Shown: one piece after another, positions 1-8,107 of the stretch
How positions within the stretch are numbered: the first letter of the stretch is position 1
Layout: each line of letters starts with the position of its first letter
DNA from: JADFUS01 sp036653215
GTDB lineage: Bacteria > Bacteroidota > Bacteroidia > Bacteroidales > Rikenellaceae
DNA length: 29,549 nucleotides
Assembly (NCBI GenBank): GCA_036653215.1
Contig: JAVVUK010000010.1
Location: 1 to 29,549, forward strand
Reading direction: 5' to 3'
The notes under the pieces: generated by a model
Database searches by the model: none
What the model was told of the DNA's origin: nothing
What the model saw: only the letters and a program-made list of their open reading frames with translations
Program-made: the position numbers and the translations under genes

Positions 1-43
1 TATATAAAAGAGTTATCCCAGCTTACAAGTTCTAAAATAGAAA

Positions 44-79
44 TTCACCCCTGCTACAACTATTTGTAACAGGGGTGAA
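44..79. terminator. Strong hairpin downstream of tsaB
   Basis: Two 16-base arms (44-59 and 64-79) pair with one mismatch around a 4-base loop. The stem includes a run of C/G pairs. Read on the minus strand it is followed by a T-rich stretch, as expected for a rho-independent terminator of the lrp-tsaB transcript. It could also serve a plus-strand gene lying outside the window. Confidence 0.7.
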
Positions 80-88
80 CTCATTTAA

Positions 89-114
89 AGAGAGGCTTTC
101 TATATAGCCTCTTT
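89..114 (-). terminator. Secondary hairpin overlapping the tsaB stop
   Basis: Arms AGAGGCT (91-97) and AGCCTCT (106-112) form a short stem that reaches into the tsaB stop codon. The T-run after it is weak, so it probably assists the stronger hairpin at 44-79 or protects the mRNA end. Confidence 0.4.
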
Positions 115-838
115 ATTGTTTTCTCTTTGCAAGAGGATCATATTTTGATTTATGGCCTATAAAATTCTTTAAGTAAAGTGGCTCGAAATATGCCACATCG
201 ACAAAATCTTTCGCCTTCCACTTTTCATATGCTAACCCTACTAAACCTCGTGCAGAAGGGGCAACATCATATAGTTTAACGTTAGACATACTTGAAGAAA
301 GCATATCTACACATTTTGAAGCACCATCGCCAAATATCACAAATTCTCTTTCACGATAGTCTTTAAAAGTATCTTTCTCTACAACAACAGCTTTCACTTC
401 AGAGAGAGACTTCCCTTTTGAATCAAAGAGCTTAGAATAGACCTCCATTCTCATAGCGTCTATCATAGGCGCAAGAATAGCATCATCTGATATATCGGGC
501 AAAGTATTTTCCTCTATATCCTGCAAAGCGCAACATACCATGCTATCTAAAGAACCGACAGCAATTAATGGCACACCAAGCGCATAAGATATTCCTTTCG
601 CCAAAGATACACCTATTCGCAATCCTGTATATGAACCAGGCCCCATACCAACAGCTACCGCATCCAATGTGTCTATATCCACTTTCGACTCTGAGAACAT
701 CTCCTCTACAAAAACAGCGAGCTTCTCTCCATGGCTATGTTCTAATGTGCTCTCTCTAAGAGAAAGCAGAACACCACCTTTTGAAAGTGCAACAGAACAG
801 ACATCGGTACCTGTTTCGATACACAGTATCAAAGACAT
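113..838 (-). CDS. tsaB: TsaB, tRNA threonylcarbamoyladenosine (t6A) biosynthesis protein
   Basis: TsaB (YeaZ) is the non-catalytic partner of TsaD. With TsaE it supports transfer of threonylcarbamoyl to A37 of ANN-decoding tRNAs in the cytoplasm. Seen in the 241-residue product: the N-terminal ASKHA-fold start (LCIETGTDVCSVAL), the HSHGEKL motif near residue 35, the family signature GPGSYTGLRIG around residues 66-76, a MIDAMRMEVY segment matching the usual MIDARR-EVY, and a late Y-EPLYLKNF motif. Length matches the family. The gene starts with ATG 9 bases after the stop of the lrp-like gene, so the two are probably cotranscribed. The C-terminal tail is Lys/Arg-rich. No truncation is visible. 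Confidence 0.93.
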   Translation of the reverse strand: MSLILCIETGTDVCSVALSKGGVLLSLRESTLEHSHGEKLAVFVEEMFSESKVDIDTLDAVAVGMGPGSYTGLRIGVSLAKGISYALGVPLIAVGSLDSMVCCALQDIEENTLPDISDDAILAPMIDAMRMEVYSKLFDSKGKSLSEVKAVVVEKDTFKDYREREFVIFGDGASKCVDMLSSSMSNVKLYDVAPSARGLVGLAYEKWKAKDFVDVAYFEPLYLKNFIGHKSKYDPLAKRKQ

Positions 839-847
839 TTTACGTTA

Positions 848-1339
848 TTATTTATTTCCTTTTTTAATAACTTCTAAAACATCTACATTCATCTGGCGTT
901 CAAACACTTGGTTTAAAGACAGGAATGTTTCTGTTTGAGAAACCCCATATATACCATGTATGACATTTACCATGATATTCATCAATTGCTCGTTGTTCTT
1001 ACAGAACAATTTGATAAATACAGAGTATTTGCCTGTTATGAAATGGCATTCTACAACCTCAGGGATGCTTTTAAGAGCCTGCACAACACTATCATAATAG
1101 TTAGCTTGGGCTATCTGAATGCCTACATATGCACAGACATCTTGTCCCAATGCTTTAGGGTCTATCTCTAAGCGAGAGCCGGTAATAACACCAACCTCCT
1201 CTAATTTTTTAACCCTTTGATGAATTGCTGCACCTGAAATACCACATTCACGAGCTATCTCGAGAAAAGGCATACGTGCATTTTCTATAAGATACGTTAG
1301 GATCTTCTGATCAATTGTATCAATTGAATACTTTGCCAT
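848..1339 (-). CDS. Lrp/AsnC-family transcriptional regulator
   Basis: This is a 163-residue DNA-binding regulator. Residues about 6-60 form the AsnC-type winged helix-turn-helix (IDQKILTYLIENAR, then GISGAAIHQRVKKLEEVGVI), and residues about 65-150 are the RAM (ACT-like) effector and oligomerisation domain. Members of the family usually sense amino acids and often repress their own gene. A well-formed promoter (TTTG, 19 bases, TATATTTG) lies just upstream, and tsaB follows in the same direction. The target set cannot be read from the sequence. A role in amino-acid genes is plausible from family knowledge, but nothing here ties it to the arginine operon. Confidence 0.9.
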   Translation of the reverse strand: MAKYSIDTIDQKILTYLIENARMPFLEIARECGISGAAIHQRVKKLEEVGVITGSRLEIDPKALGQDVCAYVGIQIAQANYYDSVVQALKSIPEVVECHFITGKYSVFIKLFCKNNEQLMNIMVNVIHGIYGVSQTETFLSLNQVFERQMNVDVLEVIKKGNK

Positions 1340-1367
1340 AATATGTATATATATTTAAAATCTGTTA

Positions 1368-1398
1368 CAAATATAATCATATTTTATTTAACAACAAA
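1368..1398 (-). promoter_or_regulatory. Bacteroidota-type promoter for lrp-tsaB
   Basis: On the minus strand a TTTG (1395-1398) and TATATTTG (1368-1375) are separated by 19 bases. This matches the TTTG / TAnnTTTG promoter of Bacteroidota. The predicted transcript start falls roughly 20-25 bases before the lrp-like ATG. Confidence 0.65.
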
Positions 1399-1740
1399 CT
1401 TGCTAATAAAATATTAAAAATATAATATCCGTAAGCATATACCTCTATTTTCACATCGGTTTATAACATTTAGATATTATCGACGCACATAAAGCATTGA
1501 TTAACATACAATAAGAGGTATACCATCTTATTTGCAATTCATAAAATTGTTATAATTATATACGCTTATGTGTCTATATAATTAAGAAATATTTTTTAAG
1601 AAATATTTCTATTACTCACGTGAAATATGCAACAATTGCGATATATCAAAAACAAAGCCATTAATATTGATCTAAATATTATTTTTAAGATTAATCATTT
1701 CTGATTATCACAAAATATCAAAATAAATTTTAAAATAGAT
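1399..1740. other. AT-rich intergenic gap without a recognisable gene
   Basis: This stretch separates the last sugar gene from the lrp promoter. It holds only very short ORFs with no recognisable protein. Visible structure: an inverted repeat TATACCTCT (1438-1446) / AGAGGTATA (1514-1522), and a tandem 13-base repeat (1582-1594 and 1596-1608) that also folds as a hairpin. No plus-strand promoter of the TAnnTTTG type was seen. Confidence 0.6.
1582..1610 (-). repeat. Tandem 13-base repeat forming an AT-rich hairpin
   Basis: TTAAGAAATATTT occurs at 1582-1594 and again at 1596-1608. AGAAATATTT (1585-1594) also pairs with AAATATTTCT (1601-1610) around a 6-base loop. It lies about 130 bases beyond the stop of the capD-like gene and could be a weak terminator for that operon, but it lacks G/C pairs and a clear T-tract. 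Confidence 0.35.
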
Positions 1741-3684
1741 TTATGCCTTGTCTAACTTTTCAAATATCGAGTTGTTACTGATGAACTCCGGAACAAGTTG
1801 CTTCATTTCCTTAACAGTATCCATAACACGATCATCGCAAGCGAATGATGTGATAATCTCAACACTATTTAGAACTTTCAGATATTCACACTCACGAACC
1901 TTAGCAACCATGATATGATTATTATATGTAGGAAGTGTATTTTCTTTATTACTTAGGAGTTCTTCTGTTATCTTCTCACCAGGACGTAATCCGACAATTT
2001 TAATATCTATATCAGTGCCTATCTTAAGCCCCGACAATTTTATCATCTTTTTAGCAAGATCCATAATTTTCATAGGAGACCCCATATCGAACACATATAT
2101 CTCGCCTCCGTTCCCCATACACCCTGCCTGCAACACTAAGCTACAAGCCTCTGGGATAGTCATAAAGTAACGTTCTATATTTGGGTCTGTAATAGTGACA
2201 GGGCCACCTTCTTCTATCTGTTTCTTGAAAAGAGGAACGACAGACCCATTAGACCCTAACACATTACCAAAACGAGTAGTTATAAATTTAGTTTTGTGTT
2301 CACCTTTCTGATAGTGGAATAAAGATTGGACATACATCTCAGCAGTTCTCTTTGTAGCTCCCATTATATTTGTAGGATTAACAGCTTTGTCGGTAGATAC
2401 CATAACGAACTTATCGACATTATATTTCACAGCTAAGTCAGCCACATTTTTAGTTCCCAAGACGTTGACCTTAATGGCTTGTGTTGGGAAATATTCCATC
2501 ATAGGAACATGCTTATAGGCAGCAGCATGGAAAATGGCATCTGGAGAATATTGAGCAAAACAAGTTTCAAGATGTGCTTTATCGTATACGCTACCGATAA
2601 AAGGGATCACCTCAACACCTTTAGCCCTTATTTGTAACTCATTATTTATTGTATATAGAGGGGTTTCGGCATTATCGAATAATATTATTTTTCTAACCTT
2701 AAAATCGACAACTTGACGAGCTATCTCACTACCAATAGATCCCGCAGCACCAGTCACAATGACAACCTTATCAAATAGGAACTCTCTTATTTTATCGGTA
2801 TCAAGAATAATTTGTGATCTTCCCAACAAGTCTTCTATCTTCATATTGGACAGGTTTACAGCCTTGCTTAAACCTCCTTCAGCATTATATTCCTCGACAC
2901 TATTTAACACTTGTATTGAAAAGCCTGCATCAATAATTCTATCAGCAATAGTTCCTCTAACAAAAGGCACATCCTCAGCATCAATGAGCAAAGTAGTCAA
3001 ACGATGCTTTTTCTTTATCGCATTAAAGAACTCTTCGTCATTACCTATATTTATAATAGGAATATTAGATATTCTTTTGCCCCCAAGAGCATTTCCACTA
3101 TTAATGACAATAATTATCTTATATTTCCGGAGTGTCGGAGTGTTAAAAAGTTCTATCTTAGTGAATATATTACCTCGTATATTTAATATCACAGCTCTCT
3201 TAACCGGATTTTTATATCTTTCGTAAAAATATTGATACATAAATTTCACCGAGAGCCTCATTATAACGATCATTACATAAAGTACTACGGCTTGTAAAAA
3301 TATAAATTTACGACGAAGAATAAGATCGGGATGAAACTGCTCAAATATAAAATTCAAAACCCATAGCAAAATAAGAGATGACACTATCGACATAGATATA
3401 GTCTTCATGTCATTTATATTAGAGTAGCGCAAAATACCCATGTAAGAACGATATACTACAAACATTATAGTATAAGAACCTAAGACTATAAGCGTTTTAT
3501 AATCCATAATCTCATACATAAACTCCGACATTGTAGCGTTATGAGACAAGGTAAACAGTAATAAAACAAAAGCATAAGCTATAAAAACAAAAAACATATC
3601 TATAAAAAGCACAAAAGCTTTTGGCAGATATCGAGATTTAACCACTTTAAGAAGTTGATTAGTAATTTTCCTATATGATACCAT
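1741..3684 (-). CDS. Membrane-bound nucleotide-sugar 4,6-dehydratase (CapD/WbpM/FlaA1 type)
   Basis: Long members of this family convert UDP-GlcNAc to a UDP-4-keto-6-deoxy-HexNAc, the entry to sugars such as QuiNAc, FucNAc or bacillosamine. The 647-residue protein has four predicted membrane helices (about 22-44, 62-80, 94-114, 126-146), a middle Rossmann-like region, and a C-terminal SDR domain. The nucleotide motif GAAGSIG is at 312-318. The catalytic region reads VSTDK (S430) and then M441-GATK445, i.e. the Ser-Met-Lys triad reported for WbpM-type enzymes in place of the usual Tyr. It is the last gene of the sugar operon, 6 bases after rmlA. The exact product (gluco or altro/galacto series) cannot be told from sequence alone. 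Confidence 0.88.
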   Translation of the reverse strand: MVSYRKITNQLLKVVKSRYLPKAFVLFIDMFFVFIAYAFVLLLFTLSHNATMSEFMYEIMDYKTLIVLGSYTIMFVVYRSYMGILRYSNINDMKTISMSIVSSLILLWVLNFIFEQFHPDLILRRKFIFLQAVVLYVMIVIMRLSVKFMYQYFYERYKNPVKRAVILNIRGNIFTKIELFNTPTLRKYKIIIVINSGNALGGKRISNIPIINIGNDEEFFNAIKKKHRLTTLLIDAEDVPFVRGTIADRIIDAGFSIQVLNSVEEYNAEGGLSKAVNLSNMKIEDLLGRSQIILDTDKIREFLFDKVVIVTGAAGSIGSEIARQVVDFKVRKIILFDNAETPLYTINNELQIRAKGVEVIPFIGSVYDKAHLETCFAQYSPDAIFHAAAYKHVPMMEYFPTQAIKVNVLGTKNVADLAVKYNVDKFVMVSTDKAVNPTNIMGATKRTAEMYVQSLFHYQKGEHKTKFITTRFGNVLGSNGSVVPLFKKQIEEGGPVTITDPNIERYFMTIPEACSLVLQAGCMGNGGEIYVFDMGSPMKIMDLAKKMIKLSGLKIGTDIDIKIVGLRPGEKITEELLSNKENTLPTYNNHIMVAKVRECEYLKVLNSVEIITSFACDDRVMDTVKEMKQLVPEFISNNSIFEKLDKA

Positions 3685-3690
3685 TATTCT

Positions 3691-4563
3691 CTATTTTAAA
3701 AGATTTAATAAATATTCCCCATATTCATTTTTTTTCATGGGCTCAGCAACCTTGCGTAATTTCTCTGAACTTATCCAACCAGAGTTATACGCTATCTCTT
3801 CAAGGCAAGCCATTTTAAGACCCTGACGAGCAGATATAACCTCAACGAAAGTAGAGGCTTGCGATAACGATTCGTGTGTGCCTGTATCCAACCACACAAA
3901 ACCTCGTCCTAAGATGTTTACTTTTAATTCTTTACGTTTAAGATATTCTTGATTTAACGTTGTTATCTCTAACTCTCCACGCTCAGATGGTTTTATAGTT
4001 TTTGCTATGTCAACTACACTATTAGGATAAAAATAAAGCCCCACAGCAGCATAATTAGATTTTGGATCAGATGGTTTTTCTATGATACTCGTAACATTAT
4101 TATCATCATCAAATCCTATAACGCCATAACGCTGAGGGTCATCCACACGATAGCCAAATATTGTCGCTTTATTTTCTTTTTCAGCCGTCAAGACAGCTTT
4201 GTGTAGCATTGAAATAAAAGCGTGTCCATAGAATATATTATCGCCCAAAACCATACATACAGAGTCTGTACCTATAAATTTATCGCCTATAATAAACGCT
4301 TGAGCAAGACCATCTGGAGAAGGTTGCTCAGCATATTCAAAAGAAACACCAAAATCACTTCCATCACCAAGCAACCTTCGAAAACTCGGTAGGTCGTCTG
4401 GAGTAGAGATTATCAATATTTCTCTTATCCCTGCAAGCATAAGAGCCGAGATAGGATAATAAACCATCGGTTTATCATAAATTGGGATAAGTTGCTTAGA
4501 GATACCTTTGGTGATAGGGTATAAACGAGTACCCGATCCCCCTGCTAATACAATTCCTTTCAT
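3691..4563 (-). CDS. rfbA: Glucose-1-phosphate thymidylyltransferase (RmlA)
   Basis: It forms dTDP-glucose from dTTP and glucose-1-phosphate, the first step to dTDP-deoxysugars. The 290-residue product has full family length and carries the N-terminal nucleotide-binding motif GGSGTRLYPIT, the sugar-nucleotide region with YAEQPSPDGLAQAF and VLGDNIFYGH, and EKPSDPKSNYAAVGLYFY. Its ATG overlaps the rmlB stop by 4 bases (ATGA), indicating translational coupling. The following RmlC and RmlD genes needed for dTDP-rhamnose are not in the window, so the final sugar is open. Confidence 0.95.
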   Translation of the reverse strand: MKGIVLAGGSGTRLYPITKGISKQLIPIYDKPMVYYPISALMLAGIREILIISTPDDLPSFRRLLGDGSDFGVSFEYAEQPSPDGLAQAFIIGDKFIGTDSVCMVLGDNIFYGHAFISMLHKAVLTAEKENKATIFGYRVDDPQRYGVIGFDDDNNVTSIIEKPSDPKSNYAAVGLYFYPNSVVDIAKTIKPSERGELEITTLNQEYLKRKELKVNILGRGFVWLDTGTHESLSQASTFVEVISARQGLKMACLEEIAYNSGWISSEKLRKVAEPMKKNEYGEYLLNLLK

Positions 4564-5741
4564 CGTCCATTATACATTTTATCGTAATACTTTTGGTACT
4601 CCCCACTTGTAACATCAGAAACCCATTCTTGATTATCAAGATACCATCTAATAGTTTTTTCTATGCCTTCAGAAAAAGGAGTTTCTGGATACCAACCAAG
4701 ATCTGTCGCAATTTTTGTAGGGTCAATAGCATAACGCATATCATGTCCTAACCTATCTGTAACAAAAGTGATGAGGTCATAGTTTATTTTATCAACATCT
4801 ATTTTCAGAAGATTATGATATTTATTAGACTCTCTCATTATTTTATATATGATGTCTATCATAAGCCTCACCATATTTATATTTGTTTCTTCGTTAAAGC
4901 CACCAATGTTATAGACCTCACCAACAGCACCTTTACGCATAACGGTATCTATCGCTTTAGCATGATCTTCAACGAAGAGCCAATCTCTAACATTATCGCC
5001 TTTGCCATATACCGGTATCTTTTTACCCTCAATTATGTTTTTTATAACAAGAGGTATAAGCTTCTCCGGAAATTGGTATGCCCCGTAATTATTAGAACAA
5101 CGGGTTATATTTATAGGCAACCCATAAGTATCATGATATGCTATAACAATCATATCAGACGATGCCTTAGAAGCAGAATATGGCGAATGGGGAGCAATAT
5201 GTGTCTCCTCAGTAAAGAAGCTATCTCCATAGATGTGTATATCTTCTCTATTTTTGACAACACTTTTTATAGCATCACCCACCTTCAAAGCAATAGGAGT
5301 ATCGAAATCTTTTTTCAAAGACCCATAGACCTCATCAGTAGATATATGTATAAATTTCTTCCCTTTTTTATATTGTCCTCCACCGATAGACCAACTTTTT
5401 TTAGCGCACTCTAATAGATTTTGAGTACCTAATATATTAGTAACAAGGAACAATTGTGGATTTTCAATGCTTCTATCCACATGAGACTCAGCAGCAAAAT
5501 GGACAACAAAGTCAATATCTCTTTTTTCAAAGATGTCATTAACAATCTTAGCGTCACATATATCGCCTTTCACAAACTCCACACGTCCACTCTCAATATC
5601 GTTACTAATAGTTTTTATATTTCCGGCATAAGTCAAGGCATCAAGCACAACCAAAGACACATCGTTATATCGTCTAAGCATATACTTAACAAAGTTAGCC
5701 CCTATAAAACCGGCTCCTCCAGTAACTAAGATATTAATCAT
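4560..5741 (-). CDS. rfbB: dTDP-glucose 4,6-dehydratase (RmlB)
   Basis: An NAD-dependent extended SDR that turns dTDP-glucose into dTDP-4-keto-6-deoxyglucose. Seen: GGAGFIG at 8-14, HFAAESHVDRS around 81-91, the catalytic T135-D136-E137 (STDEVYG) and Y188-S-A-S-K192. At 393 residues it is longer than the roughly 350 of classic RmlB. The extra length comes from an insertion around 115-180 and another before the end, of a kind I recall in Bacteroidota homologues. Both ends overlap neighbours by 4 bases (wbpO-like upstream, rmlA downstream), so it sits inside a tightly coupled operon. Confidence 0.94.
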   Translation of the reverse strand: MINILVTGGAGFIGANFVKYMLRRYNDVSLVVLDALTYAGNIKTISNDIESGRVEFVKGDICDAKIVNDIFEKRDIDFVVHFAAESHVDRSIENPQLFLVTNILGTQNLLECAKKSWSIGGGQYKKGKKFIHISTDEVYGSLKKDFDTPIALKVGDAIKSVVKNREDIHIYGDSFFTEETHIAPHSPYSASKASSDMIVIAYHDTYGLPINITRCSNNYGAYQFPEKLIPLVIKNIIEGKKIPVYGKGDNVRDWLFVEDHAKAIDTVMRKGAVGEVYNIGGFNEETNINMVRLMIDIIYKIMRESNKYHNLLKIDVDKINYDLITFVTDRLGHDMRYAIDPTKIATDLGWYPETPFSEGIEKTIRWYLDNQEWVSDVTSGEYQKYYDKMYNGR

Positions 5742-7021
5742 AATCTCTTATCATATTTCTTTAACACTCCTTTTACATCATAGATAACGCTTTTAGGTTT
5801 AATAACGTTATCGAGATTTATATCTGCAAAATCGTTATGTGCGACAGTAAGCACGACAGCATCGAACTTGCCTTTTGGCATCTCTGTAACTATATCAAGA
5901 CCATACTCTCGCTTAACCTCCGATTTATTAACCCATGGATCAAAAACAGTTACGTTAATACCATAATTCTTCAAGGCATTTACCACATCAACAGCCTTTG
6001 TGTTACGCACATCGGGACAGTTCTCCTTAAAAGTAATACCTAATACTAACACGTCGGCATTTTTAATAAGCATCTCTTTGCTAATCATGACTTTCACCAC
6101 TTGAGAGGCAACATATTCACCCATACCGTCATTCATGCGACGACCAGCAAGGATGATCTCTGGGTTATAACCATATTCTTGAGCTTTTTGAGCAAGGTAA
6201 TATGGGTCTACACCAATACAGTGTCCACCGACAAGACCCGGACGGAAAGGTAGGAAATTCCATTTTGTTCCAGCAGCCTCCAAAACATCAAGGGTATCAA
6301 TTCCCATGCGTTCAAATATTTTGGATAATTCATTTACAAAAGCTATGTTAATATCTCGTTGTGAATTTTCAATCACCTTTGCAGCCTCCGCAACTTTTAT
6401 AGAGGGAGCAAGGTGTGTACCTGCCTTTATGACCGATTGATATACGTTATTTATAATCTTAGCAGCCTCAGGAGTAGAACCTGAAGTTATCTTCTTTATA
6501 TTCTCAACAGTATGTACTTTATCACCAGGATTTATACGTTCAGGTGAATATCCGGCAAAGAAATCTTTGTTAAACACTAAGCCTGACACCTCTTCGATAA
6601 CAGGAAGGCAACTTTCTTCAGTGGCTCCGGGATATACAGTAGACTCGTAAACAACTATATCACCCTTAGATATGACCGCACCCACGCTCTTGCTTGCACC
6701 AACTAAAGGGCGTAAGTCTGGACGGTTTGTGCTGTCTACGGGAGTAGGTACTGCAACAATATAAAAGTTACAATCACGCATATCATCAAGGTTTGACGAG
6801 CAAAACAGCCCTTTTGAACCAATTTTAGGATTAACCTTAACAAGCGATTTAGATAAAAGATCGTTTTCAACCTCAAGAGTAGAGTCAACACCTGTCATAA
6901 GTGCTGCTACACGATCTTTTTTTAAATCGAAACCCACAACTGGGTATTTTTCAGAAAAGAGACGAGCCAAAGGCAACCCGACATAACCGAGCCCTATGAC
7001 AGCTATTTTTATATCTTTCAT
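5738..7021 (-). CDS. UDP-N-acetylhexosamine 6-dehydrogenase (WbpO/TviB type)
   Basis: A UDP-glucose/GDP-mannose dehydrogenase family enzyme that oxidises the C6 of a UDP-HexNAc to the uronic acid using two NAD+. The 427-residue protein shows the N-terminal GLGYVGLP Rossmann motif (10-17), AVPTPVD (90-96), SPERINPGD (159-167) typical of the WbpA/TviB group, and the catalytic cysteine C268 in GGHCIGVDPYYL. The gene immediately upstream is a WbpP/TviC-like 4-epimerase; in Vi antigen and Pseudomonas O-antigen loci this pair makes UDP-GalNAcA. That product is therefore the best guess, with UDP-ManNAcA an alternative. Its leader region is a duplicated copy of the end of the preceding gene. Confidence 0.9.
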   Translation of the reverse strand: MKDIKIAVIGLGYVGLPLARLFSEKYPVVGFDLKKDRVAALMTGVDSTLEVENDLLSKSLVKVNPKIGSKGLFCSSNLDDMRDCNFYIVAVPTPVDSTNRPDLRPLVGASKSVGAVISKGDIVVYESTVYPGATEESCLPVIEEVSGLVFNKDFFAGYSPERINPGDKVHTVENIKKITSGSTPEAAKIINNVYQSVIKAGTHLAPSIKVAEAAKVIENSQRDINIAFVNELSKIFERMGIDTLDVLEAAGTKWNFLPFRPGLVGGHCIGVDPYYLAQKAQEYGYNPEIILAGRRMNDGMGEYVASQVVKVMISKEMLIKNADVLVLGITFKENCPDVRNTKAVDVVNALKNYGINVTVFDPWVNKSEVKREYGLDIVTEMPKGKFDAVVLTVAHNDFADINLDNVIKPKSVIYDVKGVLKKYDKRL

Positions 7022-7025
7022 AATC

Positions 7026-7064
7026 TATTTTAAGTTTTCGTAATTTATTTTAAGTTTTCGTAAT
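7026..7064. repeat. 19-base tandem duplication at the end of the 4-epimerase gene
   Basis: A 19-base unit occurs at 7026-7044 and again at 7046-7064, period 20. The right copy encodes the last residues (YYENLK) and stop of the 4-epimerase. The left copy fills almost the whole 23-base gap to the dehydrogenase ATG and so supplies its translation-initiation region. Confidence 0.9.
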
Positions 7065-8022
7065 ACCATTTTGTGGCTTCACGAAGTCCGCTTGCCATAT
7101 TAAATAATGGATTATAGTTTAATTGTTTTTTTGCTTTTTCTATTGATGCTAAAGAATGAGGAATGTCTCCAACCCTATTTTCACCATGTATGACTTTCAC
7201 ATCGGCAATCTTAGGATCGAACTCCGAAAGATATTCTTTAAGGTATGTAACTAATTGATTTAAGGTTGTTCTTTCTCCATAAGCGGTATTATAAACAGTG
7301 TTTGCAGATTTACTATCGGCTTGAATTGCAAGTAAATTCATCTGAATTACATTATCTATATATGTAAAATCACGTGAATATTCACCATCTCCATTTATTA
7401 CAGGAGATTCGTGAGCAATAAGCTTTTTCACGAACAAAGGGATGACGGCAGCATAAGCTCCATAAGGATCTTGACGACGACCAAAAACATTAAAATAACG
7501 AAGACCGATACACTCAATACCATAGGTTCTTGAGAATATGTCGGCATATAGTTCATTTACATATTTAGTTATCGCATAAGGAGACAAAGGCTTTCCTATA
7601 ACATCCTCCACCTTAGGTAGGTTTTTAGAATCGCCATAAGTAGACGAAGATGCAGCATATATAAAACGCTTAACCCCAGCATCACGTGCAGCGACAAGCA
7701 TATTTAAGAAACCTCCAATATTGACTTCGTTTGTTGTGATAGGATCGTTTATTGAACGTGGAACAGAGCCAAGTGCAGCCTCCTGCAAGACATAACTAAC
7801 ACCATCCATAGCCTTTTGACAATCAGAAATATTGCGAATATCTCCAACTACCAATTTGAAATTCTTATTTGATAAAAACGGCTCTATATTTTCACTTTTC
7901 CCTGTTGAAAAGTTATCTAAACAAACGACTTTAGCACCAATATTAAGCAACGCCTCGCATAAATTTGATCCTATAAAACCGGCACCTCCCGTAACTAAAA
8001 TTTTTTCTTCTTTTAAATTCAT
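7045..8022 (-). CDS. UDP-GlcNAc 4-epimerase (WbpP/TviC type)
   Basis: An SDR epimerase that likely interconverts UDP-GlcNAc and UDP-GalNAc, or their uronates, for polysaccharide synthesis. In the 325-residue product the NAD motif TGGAGFIG is at 11-18, the serine cluster of the active site at 125-127 (AASSSTYG), and Y149-A-I-T-K153 is the catalytic pair. LGSVPRSI and YFNVFGRRQDPYGAYAAVIP are hallmarks of the WbpP/TviC group. I start it at the ATG 8020-8022. The frame is open to a TTG at 8046, but that codon lies inside a promoter-like TATCTTTG, and the ATG puts the Rossmann motif at the usual position. It is first in the sugar operon, downstream of argF'. Confidence 0.9.
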   Translation of the reverse strand: MNLKEEKILVTGGAGFIGSNLCEALLNIGAKVVCLDNFSTGKSENIEPFLSNKNFKLVVGDIRNISDCQKAMDGVSYVLQEAALGSVPRSINDPITTNEVNIGGFLNMLVAARDAGVKRFIYAASSSTYGDSKNLPKVEDVIGKPLSPYAITKYVNELYADIFSRTYGIECIGLRYFNVFGRRQDPYGAYAAVIPLFVKKLIAHESPVINGDGEYSRDFTYIDNVIQMNLLAIQADSKSANTVYNTAYGERTTLNQLVTYLKEYLSEFDPKIADVKVIHGENRVGDIPHSLASIEKAKKQLNYNPLFNMASGLREATKWYYENLK

Positions 8023-8043
8023 AGTGATTTTACTTCTTGCAGG

Positions 8044-8069
8044 CAAAGATAAGAAAAAATTTATGACAA
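8044..8069 (-). promoter_or_regulatory. Candidate promoter for the nucleotide-sugar operon
   Basis: A TATCTTTG (8044-8051, minus strand) matches the -7 consensus TAnnTTTG and lies about 20 bases before the chosen ATG. A TTG (8067-8069) is 15 bases further up, closer than the usual 19-20. The position between argF' and the sugar genes fits a separate transcription start, though readthrough from the arg operon is not excluded because no clear terminator follows argF'. Confidence 0.5.
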
Positions 8070-8107
8070 TTCTTGTTTTTTTATCAATTATTTATCATAT
8101 TATTAAT

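Noticed and set aside
1438..1522. Inverted repeat TATACCTCT / AGAGGTATA as a structured RNA
   Set aside because: Arms are short, 67 bases apart, and no transcript signal lies around them.
1580..1665. Short minus-strand ORF (about 21 codons) in the gap beyond the capD-like gene
   Set aside because: No promoter, no plausible leader role and no similarity; expected by chance in AT-rich DNA.
4815..5414. Plus-strand ORF of 199 codons
   Set aside because: It lies opposite the conserved rmlB gene and its translation has no family features.
8023..8046. Upstream TTG start for the 4-epimerase gene, adding eight residues
   Set aside because: The codon lies inside a perfect TATCTTTG promoter box, and the downstream ATG gives the normal distance to the NAD-binding motif.
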